A stretch of 64,000 nt of DNA from assembly GCA_016711225.1 (NCBI GenBank), contig JADJTK010000032.1, forward strand, positions 1-64,000, written 5' to 3'. The stretch's first letter is position 1, and each line of letters starts with the position of its first letter. Made by a program: the position numbers and the translations under genes. The DNA is from Opitutaceae bacterium (GTDB lineage: Bacteria > Verrucomicrobiota > Verrucomicrobiia > Opitutales > Opitutaceae). Shown here one piece after another: positions 57,503 through 64,000 of the stretch. The notes below the pieces were generated by a model that was given only the letters and a program-made list of their open reading frames with translations, did not search any database and was not told the origin of the DNA.

Positions 57503-57727
57503 CGAGTTGATGTTGACGGAGCGCCAGTCGTAAATCGACGAATCCGTTACACTGGGGTAACGGTAGCTACTGCCATAGATGCCATTACCAGCGCCAGTCC
57601 ATCCGGCGGAGCTCGTATAGGTACGAGTGAAGATATCCGCCCAAGCAGCGTTGGCATGGGCATTGGCATCGGACGGATAAGTGGTGGGATTGGCCGCCGG
57701 ATCCGTCGCGGTACCCCAGGCAGTCAG

Positions 57728-59050
57728 CTACTTGTTCTGATAGGTCGGCTGCAACCAGTTCACCCGTTGTCCGTCCGCGATTTGCATGATGCTGCGGCCT
57801 TGGTTGGCCACACCGAGGCCCGGAACGAACAGGATATCGGAAGGCGTCTTGCCTGCGACGTAACCATTGGTGACACCCACGGCGGTGCCGGCGGGCATCC
57901 CCAGACCTGTATTAAAGATGTTCTTTCCGTTGTACTGGGTTTTCGCGGCGTTCCATTTGCTGGCGTCGTAACCGGGCAGGGTCGCGATAAAATTGCGCAA
58001 GTCGCCGGCAAATGGGGACGATGCGTTATTGACCACCATACTGAGATCTTTGCCGGTCGCGAGGCTCGAGATCTTGTGTGTGACCGGGTCGTAGTACGGC
58101 TGGCCCGCCAGGTTCCATTCCGTGACGAAGTCGCGCGGCGTGAGCGAGTTCGGACGGCGGTTATCGTTGTTATAGCGCTCGACGTTCACCTTGATGGTGG
58201 TCGTCTTGAACGGCTTGAAGGTGATCGCGCCATATATGCGCTTGGTTCGGTCGTACGAGGGCTTGCGGTCAAACTCACGCTCATCGTAGAGCGCCGCTCC
58301 ATAGATCGCGAGTTTGTCTTCGATCAGTCCTTGATTGAAGGAGATGTTGCTCCGGAAGGAGCCGTATTGATCAGTGCGAAAAGCGACGCTGCCGTTGGTG
58401 CGGTTGAGTTGCGCCGACGCTGTGCTTTGATTCGCGATACCAGCGGGGCTGCCCAAACCGAAGAGCATCGAGTTGGGTCCGCGGCTGATTTCCACCGACT
58501 GCGTGTTGTAGGCATCGAAAGGTACCGCCCCGATCGACGGGTAATAGTTGACCGCCGCGCTCGGCGAGCCGAGACCGCGCACGCGGTTGGCGCCCGCCAC
58601 CGTATAAGAGGCCACGCTGCTGCCCTGCGTGCCGCCGGCATTCACGTCGAGCACGCCATCGTTGCGCATGCTCTGGGTGCCGGGGGTGTACGTCAACGCA
58701 CCCTCGGTGTTCACCTCGTAGCGAAAGATATCGTTGAGGTCGACCGATGCGGTGTCCTCCAACTGCTGCTTGTTGATGATCGAAATCGAAGCGGCCAAAT
58801 CGGCGAGATTGGTGCTCATGCGGCTGCCCGCGAGCGTGTTCGCCGCGTAGTAGCCCTTGTCATTCGTGGCGGTCACCTCGAACGGCGAGAGCACGACGAC
58901 ATCATCGTCCGCGTTGGGCGCCGAAGCGGCGGCCGCACTTGCCGCGGGTTGGGCCTGCTGCGCGAGGCCCGACGAAGTAGCGAGGAGCGCGAGCAGCGAC
59001 ACCCGGAGGTGGCGCCTGCACGGGCGAAGGGTTTGCTTGGGTAGGGTCAT
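57728..59050 (-). CDS. TonB-dependent receptor, N-terminal part with plug domain (stops at TAG)
   Basis: 440 residues: signal peptide (about 1-30, to A-Q-Q-A), an Ala-rich linker, VVVLSPFEVTAT resembling a TonB box region, and the plug domain (GYYAANTLAGSRMSTNLADL ... NSMLFGLGSPAGIANQSTA), then the first barrel strands. TAG at 57728-57730 ends it at YQNK, but the same frame continues as receptor for 826 more codons. One base change in TAG (for example to a Tyr codon) would restore the protein. The start at 59050 was preferred to one 19 codons upstream because the signal peptide begins there. It probably imports rhamnogalacturonan oligosaccharides. Confidence 0.87.
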   Translation of the reverse strand: MTLPKQTLRPCRRHLRVSLLALLATSSGLAQQAQPAASAAAASAPNADDDVVVLSPFEVTATNDKGYYAANTLAGSRMSTNLADLAASISIINKQQLEDTASVDLNDIFRYEVNTEGALTYTPGTQSMRNDGVLDVNAGGTQGSSVASYTVAGANRVRGLGSPSAAVNYYPSIGAVPFDAYNTQSVEISRGPNSMLFGLGSPAGIANQSTASAQLNRTNGSVAFRTDQYGSFRSNISFNQGLIEDKLAIYGAALYDEREFDRKPSYDRTKRIYGAITFKPFKTTTIKVNVERYNNDNRRPNSLTPRDFVTEWNLAGQPYYDPVTHKISSLATGKDLSMVVNNASSPFAGDLRNFIATLPGYDASKWNAAKTQYNGKNIFNTGLGMPAGTAVGVTNGYVAGKTPSDILFVPGLGVANQGRSIMQIADGQRVNWLQPTYQNK

Positions 59051-59484
59051 TTGGGTTCGGGGGTTATCGGAAAAGTCAGCTCTCGATTCCTGGGGGATGC
59101 ACACCAATGCCGCAGGCCTAGTCGGGGCTTGGGGGTAGGCCCGGAGAAGGCAGCAGGATACGGGTGTTTGGTGCGATGGATGGAACCGTCCTCGGGGGTT
59201 TTAGACAATCACCCCACCATCAGACAGTCCGGACGCGGTCTACCACCAACCTCCCGGATACTCGCCGCAGCACCCCTCGCACCAGCGCGCCCGGGCCACG
59301 CAGGCCCCCCCCGGACGGTCCGAGACCAGCCCTAGTTGCCGGGGCACGGCTGCCCCGCCAAGATTCGCCGCACTGCGCCGTCGCCAGCTTCGGCGAGGCA
59401 ACCCACGCCAGCCCAAACCACCCCTTCCGTCCGACGGGCAGCCCTGTGAACGGGCCCTCGCCCCCGTACTCGCTCCCCCAGACA
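59051..59484. other. Divergent intergenic region between the receptor and the esterase gene
   Basis: About 430 bases that should hold promoters for the leftward receptor transcript and the rightward esterase-PL11-GH43 set. No boxes were assigned and no coding sequence was found. Confidence 0.5.
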
Positions 59485-60407
59485 ATGCCCTCCCTCCGCC
59501 TGCTCGCTCTGCTTCCCTTCTTGGCCAACCCGCTTGCCAACGCCCAGCCCGCCACCCTTCCGCTGTGGCCCGAGGGGTGCCCGGGGCCCGGCCGGAGGCG
59601 GGCCCTGAGCAGATCGACGCCAACGGCAAGGTGACCCACATCGCCGAGCCCACCCTCACTGTCATTGCCCCGGCCATCGATCGCCCCAACGGCACCGCCA
59701 TCGTCATCTGTCCGGGCGGGGGCTACGTCGGCCTCTCCCGCCAGCGCGAGGGTTTTCAGTACGCCAATTGGCTCGCCACCCTCGGCATCACTTCGTTCGT
59801 GCTGACCAACCGCGTCGGCGACTTCGGCCACCCCGCCCCGCTGCAGGACGTGTTGCGCGCGCTGCGCCTCGTGCGCTCCCAAGCCGCCGCCCTGCGTATC
59901 GATCCGACTCGCATTGGGGTGATGGGCAGCTCGGCCGGCGGCCACCTCGCGGCCTGCGCCGGCACGCTCTTTGACCATCCCTCCGGCAAGACCGGCGCCC
60001 CCCTCGACTCCGTCTCCGCCCGCCCCGACTTCATCCTCCTGCTGTACCCCGTGATCACCCTCGAGGCCCCGGCCGCCCACGCCGGCTCCCGGCAGGCGCT
60101 CCTGGGGCAGAATCCCTCGCGCGACCTGGTGCAACTCCTGTCAGCTGAAAAGCAGGTCACCGCCGCCACTCCCTCCACCCTCCTCATCCACACCCAGGAG
60201 GACCAATCGGTCCCGGTGGAAAATAGTATCCTGTTTTTTCAAGCCCTCACGCGCGCCCATGTCCCGGCCGAGATGTACCTCTTCGAACACGGCGGCCATG
60301 GCATGGGCATGCGCGACCACCTTGGCACCGCCTCTGAGTGGCCGAAACGCGCCGAGGAGTGGCTGCGCGCCCGTGGGCTGCTCACCCCGACCAAGTCCGC
60401 GCACTGA
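59485..60407 (+). CDS. Secreted alpha/beta-hydrolase esterase (frameshifted after the signal peptide)
   Basis: An acyl-ester hydrolase of the acetyl-xylan/pectin esterase-like group. The start at 59485 gives a signal peptide (PSLRLLALLPFLANPLANAQ) and the family motif LPLWPEG, then the frame slips. The remainder (59565-60407) continues as VPGARPEAGPEQIDANGK with the oxyanion motif CPGGGYVGL, the nucleophile Ser in GVMGSSAGGHLAA, the Asp in TQEDQSVPVEN and the His in EHGGHGMG. One more G in the G4 run at 59574-59577 would restore a 307-residue enzyme. It is 34 bases upstream of the PL11 gene and likely co-transcribed, suggesting deacetylation or demethylation of pectin fragments. Confidence 0.88.
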
Positions 60408-60441
60408 GTCGATCCCGCAAGCGACCCCGGTTTTAGTCCCC

Positions 60442-62514
60442 ATGCGCCCCTCCCTCCTCGCTCTTTCGTTCCTCCTCGTGGCCCAGGCGTCCCTGCCGGC
60501 GAGTCCGGTCCCCGCAGCACCACCGATCGCCGGCACGGAGGCCGGCGCCACACCCGCCCGCGTCATGGAATATCTCGGCCGCGGCGTCGTCGCCGTGCAC
60601 CAACCCGATGGCGCGGTGTTCATCTCCTGGCGCCTGCTTGGCACGGATCAGGCGGATACTGCCTTCAATCTCTACCGCACCACCGGCGCCGGCCCCACCA
60701 CCGAGACCGGCCCCTTCAGTTCGCGCCCCGACCCGGTCGCCGGCACAATCAAGCTCAACGCCGCCCCGCTAGTCGCCGGCACGTGGTTTCTCGACCCCGG
60801 TGCCAGCCTCCAGCGCGAGACCACCTACTTCGTGCGCCCCGTGCTCGCCGGCCAGGAGGGCGCGCCGAGCACCGCCTTCACCCTGCGAGCCGATACCCCG
60901 CCCCAGCCTTACCTCTCAATTCCACTCCAGACTCCGGTCGGCTACACCCCCGGCGACGCCTCCGCCGGCGACCTCGATGGTGACGGCGAATACGAGATCG
61001 TCCTCAAACAGGAACAACGCCCGCTCGACAACTCGCGCGCCGGCACAACCGGCGACACCCTCCTCCAGGCCTACAAGCTCGACGGTCGCCTGCTCTGGAC
61101 CATCCACCTCGGCAGGAACATCCGCGAAGGTGCGCACTACACCCAGTTCATGGTCTACGATCTCGAGGGCGATGGCTGTGCCGAGGTCGCCTGCAAGACC
61201 GCCGACGGCACCACCGACGGCACCGGCACGGTCATCGGAGATCCCGCCGCCGATTGGCGCCAGCCCGACTCCGCCACCGTCGCCACCAGCGATGCCAGCG
61301 GAGCCACCACCACGACCGCCGGCCTGGTCGCCCGCCTCGAAGGCCGTATCCTGAGTGGCCCCGAATACCTCACCGTCTTCGCCGGACGCACCGGCGCCGC
61401 CCTCGCTACAGTGCCCTACGAACCCGGCCGCCATCCCGACACCCAGACCCCTTCCACCGAGCAGATGAAGGAAGTCTGGGGCGAAGGCTACGGCAACCGC
61501 TCGGAGCGTTACCTGGCCTGCGTCGCCTACCTCGACGGCGAACACCCCAGCCTCGTCATGTGCCGCGGTTACTACACCCGTGCCGTCCTCGCCGCCTGGG
61601 ATTGGCGCGACGGCCAGCTCACCCGCCGTTGGCTTTTCGACAGCGATGCTTTCGCGGCCAACCGGGCCTACCGCGGCCAGGGCAACCACAGCCTCTCGGT
61701 GGCCGACGTCGATGACGACGGCCGCGACGAGATCGTCTACGGCGCCGCCGTGATCGACGACGACGGCAGCGGTCTCTACTCCACCGGTTGGGGCCACGGC
61801 GACGCCCTGCACGTGGGCGACCTGGTACCCGAAAATCCGGGTCTCGAGATCTTTGACATCCAGGAGCGCTTCGACCAGCAGGGCCTGAGCCTGCGCGACG
61901 CACGCACCGGCCGACCGCTCTTCGCCATCCCCTCGGTCAAAGCCGACGCGTCCGGCGGCGACAAAGGCGAAGGCCCTGGTCGCGGTAACGCGTTCAACAT
62001 CGACCCGCGATTCCCCGGCGCCGAGTGTTGGGCCGCCGGCTCCGGGATGGACGGCCTCTATACCGCCCAGGGCGAACGCTTTCTTGAACACCGCCCCCGC
62101 GGCTTCCCAACCAACTTCGGCCTCCTCTGGGACGGCGACCTGCTTCACGAACTGCTCGACCAGAATCGCATCGTGAAGTGGAACTGGCGGAACGGGGCAG
62201 TCGACCCACTGCTCATCGCCCACAGTTGCATCGCCAACAACAGCACCAAGGCCACGCCCGCCCTCAGCGCCGACCTCCTGGGAGATTGGCGCGAGGAAGT
62301 CCTCTGGCGCACCCGCGACAACCGGGAGTTGCGCCTCTATACTTCAACGATCCCAACGCCGTACCGCCTCGTCACGCTCATGCACGACGCCGTCTACCGC
62401 CTAGCCGTCGCGTGGCAGAATACCGCCTACAATCAACCGCCGCATCCAAGCTTCTACCTCGACGAGTCCGCCCCGCTCCCACCGCGCCCGGCGATCCGTG
62501 TTGCGAATCCATAG
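60442..62514 (+). CDS. Rhamnogalacturonan lyase, polysaccharide lyase family 11
   Basis: A 690-residue secreted lyase that cleaves the alternating rhamnose-galacturonate backbone by beta-elimination. The ATG at 60442 begins a signal peptide that runs into a family A repeat (V-A-Q-A-S-L-P-A). After it come EYLGRGVVAVHQPDGAVFIS and WRLLGTDQADTAFNLYR, then the propeller with calcium-binding aspartate loops (GDLDGDGEYEIV, VADVDDDGRDEIVYG). Further PL11 hallmarks are GNRSERYLACVAYLDGE, MCRGYYTRAVLAAWDW, RGQGNHSLSVAD and GDWREEVLWRT. The length fits PL11 enzymes. It is the backbone-cutting enzyme of the locus. Confidence 0.95.
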   Translation: MRPSLLALSFLLVAQASLPASPVPAAPPIAGTEAGATPARVMEYLGRGVVAVHQPDGAVFISWRLLGTDQADTAFNLYRTTGAGPTTETGPFSSRPDPVAGTIKLNAAPLVAGTWFLDPGASLQRETTYFVRPVLAGQEGAPSTAFTLRADTPPQPYLSIPLQTPVGYTPGDASAGDLDGDGEYEIVLKQEQRPLDNSRAGTTGDTLLQAYKLDGRLLWTIHLGRNIREGAHYTQFMVYDLEGDGCAEVACKTADGTTDGTGTVIGDPAADWRQPDSATVATSDASGATTTTAGLVARLEGRILSGPEYLTVFAGRTGAALATVPYEPGRHPDTQTPSTEQMKEVWGEGYGNRSERYLACVAYLDGEHPSLVMCRGYYTRAVLAAWDWRDGQLTRRWLFDSDAFAANRAYRGQGNHSLSVADVDDDGRDEIVYGAAVIDDDGSGLYSTGWGHGDALHVGDLVPENPGLEIFDIQERFDQQGLSLRDARTGRPLFAIPSVKADASGGDKGEGPGRGNAFNIDPRFPGAECWAAGSGMDGLYTAQGERFLEHRPRGFPTNFGLLWDGDLLHELLDQNRIVKWNWRNGAVDPLLIAHSCIANNSTKATPALSADLLGDWREEVLWRTRDNRELRLYTSTIPTPYRLVTLMHDAVYRLAVAWQNTAYNQPPHPSFYLDESAPLPPRPAIRVANP
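60478..60551. repeat. Palindromic repeat, family A (copy 3), inside the PL11 coding sequence
   Basis: A 74-base copy with ends GTGGCCC (one mismatch) and GCGCCAC. It is read in the same frame as in the GH35 gene and ends in A-G-T-E-A-G-A-T-P. It covers the end of the signal peptide and the start of the mature protein. Confidence 0.85.
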
Positions 62515-62647
62515 CCCCGGGGTACGGAGGAATGGGCTCTCCGCCCGCCTCCTCCCCTCCGCCCGGTGGCGCGGGCTTCCGCCACGTGAGTCCCACAAAC
62601 GCGAGAGCCGCCCAACCGAGAATCGGCAATCTCAAACCAAAGATTCT

Positions 62648-64000
62648 ATGCCCCCCGCAGGCCGCTCTGTCCTCTCGCCCTTACTCCTGCCCCTCGCCTT
62701 TGCCACCACCCTCGCCGCCGCCTCCTTCGCCGTGGCGCAGGCGTCCCTGCCTGCGATCCCCGCGACGGCTGCCGCCCCCTGGGTGCCGGATCGCGGCGAC
62801 GGCACCTACCAGAACCCCGTCCTCTTCGCCGACTACTCCGACCCCGACGCCATCCGTGTGGGCGACGACTACTACCTGATCTCCTCCAGCTTTCTCGCCG
62901 CCCCCGGCCTGCCGATCCTTCACTCGAAGGACTTGGTCAACTGGACGATCATCAACCACGTCTTCGCGCAGCAACCACCCGTTGAGTACTTCTCGCGCCC
63001 GCGTCACGGCCAGGGCGTGTGGGCGCCGGCCCTGCGCCACCACGACGGCAAATTCTGGATCTTCTATCCGGATCCCGACTTCGGAATCTACGTCACCACC
63101 GCCGCCGATCCCGCCGGCACCTGGTCCCAGCCTGTCCTCTGCAAGTCCGGCAAGGGCCTGATCGATCCGTGCCCGTTCTGGGATGACGACGGGCGGCTTT
63201 ACCTCATCCACGGCTGGGCCAAGAGTCGCTCCGGCATCTCCAACCTCCTCACGCTGCACGAGCTCAGTGCCGACGGCACCCACGTCCTTGATGCCGGCCA
63301 GCACCTCGAAACCGTCGACGACCGGACAAACGACGTTGGCCATGTCATCATCGACGCTAACAAGCTGCCGGGCTGGAAAACACTCGAGGGTCCGAAGCTC
63401 TACAAACGCGGCGGCTGGTACTACGTCTTCGCCCCCGCCGGCGGCGTCGCCACCGGCTACCAGGCCGTCTTCCGCTCGAAGCAGCTCTACGGTCCCTACG
63501 AAGCGCGCAACGTGCTCGACCAGGGCACCACCGCCATCAACGGCCCCCACCAGGGCGCCTGGGTCGACACCCCGGCCGGCGAGGACTGGTTCCTCCACTT
63601 CCAGGATCGCGGCGCCTTCGGCCGCGTCGTGCATCTCCAGCCCATGGTCTGGCGCGACGACTGGCCCGTGATCGGCGCCGATCCCGACGGCGATGGCAAA
63701 GGCGAGCCCGTGCTCATCGCCCAGAAGCCGAACGTTTCCTCCCCAGCCATGGCGCAGGCGTCCCTGCCTGCGGTCTCCAGCTTCGCAGCACCCCAGACCT
63801 CCGACGAGTTCACCTCACCGGCGCTCGGTCTCCAGTGGCAATGGAACGCCAACCCACGTCCTGCCTGGGCCTCGCTCACCGCACGCCCTGGCTTCCTGCG
63901 CCTGGCCAGCCTGCCCGCCCCCGCCACCCGTAACGACGGCTCGCCGTCGCCGCAGAGCATTTACGACGCGCCCAACTTCCTCCTGCAGAAGTTCAGCGCC
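62648..64000 (+). CDS. Glycoside hydrolase family 43, secreted (3' end beyond the window)
   Basis: 451 residues are visible. A signal peptide ends in V-A-Q-A, encoded by half of a family A repeat. The GH43 propeller follows, with the base Asp in YSDPDAIRVGDDYYLISSSF, GVWAPALRHHDGKFWIFYPD, the central Asp in GLIDPCPFWDDDGRLYLIHG and the acid Glu in LEGPKLYKRGGWYYVF. A second family A half-repeat encodes the linker near residue 370. A further domain beginning DEFTSPALGLQWQWNANP is the beta-sandwich typical of beta-xylosidase/arabinofuranosidase-type GH43 proteins. It is the third gene of the rightward esterase-PL11-GH43 set. Confidence 0.92.
   Translation, partial: MPPAGRSVLSPLLLPLAFATTLAAASFAVAQASLPAIPATAAAPWVPDRGDGTYQNPVLFADYSDPDAIRVGDDYYLISSSFLAAPGLPILHSKDLVNWTIINHVFAQQPPVEYFSRPRHGQGVWAPALRHHDGKFWIFYPDPDFGIYVTTAADPAGTWSQPVLCKSGKGLIDPCPFWDDDGRLYLIHGWAKSRSGISNLLTLHELSADGTHVLDAGQHLETVDDRTNDVGHVIIDANKLPGWKTLEGPKLYKRGGWYYVFAPAGGVATGYQAVFRSKQLYGPYEARNVLDQGTTAINGPHQGAWVDTPAGEDWFLHFQDRGAFGRVVHLQPMVWRDDWPVIGADPDGDGKGEPVLIAQKPNVSSPAMAQASLPAVSSFAAPQTSDEFTSPALGLQWQWNANPRPAWASLTARPGFLRLASLPAPATRNDGSPSPQSIYDAPNFLLQKFSA
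62732..62755. repeat. Family A half-repeat in the GH43 signal peptide region
   Basis: Carries the left end GTGGCGC and the first hairpin (CGCAGGC...GCCTGCG) but not the second half. It encodes V-A-Q-A-S-L-P-A in the same frame as the other coding copies. Confidence 0.8.
63749..63772. repeat. Family A half-repeat in the GH43 interdomain linker
   Basis: ATGGCGCAGGCGTCCCTGCC followed by TGCG, again the first hairpin only, read as M-A-Q-A-S-L-P-A. It lies between the catalytic propeller and the following beta-sandwich domain. Confidence 0.8.

Noticed and set aside
57728..57730. TAG in the TonB receptor as a pyrrolysine codon
   Set aside because: No pyl genes are seen, TonB receptors are not known pyrrolysine proteins, and a single substitution explains it.

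Overview
The window looks like chromosomal DNA of a Verrucomicrobiota bacterium, most likely of the Opitutaceae. The base composition is GC-rich with strongly C-ending codons. There are many secreted glycoside hydrolases, a large TonB-dependent receptor without a SusD partner, Tat-exported polysaccharide enzymes, and a beta-propeller protein with the C-terminal module common in that phylum. No phage, insertion sequence, CRISPR array or replication origin was recognised.

Layout. 1-8.1 kb: a frameshifted pilC/gspF fragment, a two-gene unit headed by a thioredoxin-fold protein whose first active-site cysteine codon is TGA, a YgiQ-type radical SAM protein, a membrane-anchored hypothetical protein, tRNA-Phe with its terminator, and pyrG. 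8.4-14.5 kb: a cobalamin adenosyltransferase and a polyamine ABC transporter operon (potC-potD-potB-aldehyde dehydrogenase-potA). 14.6-26 kb: a GH5 enzyme, a coiled-coil membrane protein, a BNR/GH74-like propeller protein, a lipoprotein, ligA (frameshifted near its start) and a GH2 beta-galactosidase. 26-37.3 kb: a giant patatin-like membrane lipase, recQ (frameshifted), a TonB-C-domain lipoprotein, a Gfo/Idh/MocA oxidoreductase, homoserine dehydrogenase and a small alpha/beta hydrolase. 37.5-64 kb: a carbohydrate region with GH43, GH35, a sugar isomerase-like TIM barrel, GH105, PL26, rhamnose mutarotase, a LacI regulator, a GH43-CE12-CE12 fusion, a sodium:solute symporter, a TonB receptor (split by TAG), an esterase, PL11 and a GH43 cut by the window edge.

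The right third reads as a rhamnogalacturonan-I (pectin) utilisation locus. PL11 and PL26 cut the backbone, CE12 domains and an esterase remove acyl groups, GH43/GH35/GH2 enzymes trim arabinan and galactan side chains, GH105 opens unsaturated ends, RhaM prepares L-rhamnose, the TonB receptor and symporter import products, and a LacI-type regulator probably controls expression.

Two features stand out. First, the window holds several families of short palindromic repeats with terminal inverted repeats. One family sits inside the reading frames of three secreted glycanases, always in the same frame, and supplies the A-Q-A sequence at the end of their signal peptides. Second, six genes carry a lesion: pilC, ligA, recQ and an esterase are frameshifted, a TonB receptor has an in-frame TAG, and the thioredoxin-like gene has an in-frame TGA exactly at a redox cysteine. 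Because ligA is normally essential and two lesions fall in G4 runs, at least some are probably consensus errors. The TGA may be a selenocysteine codon.
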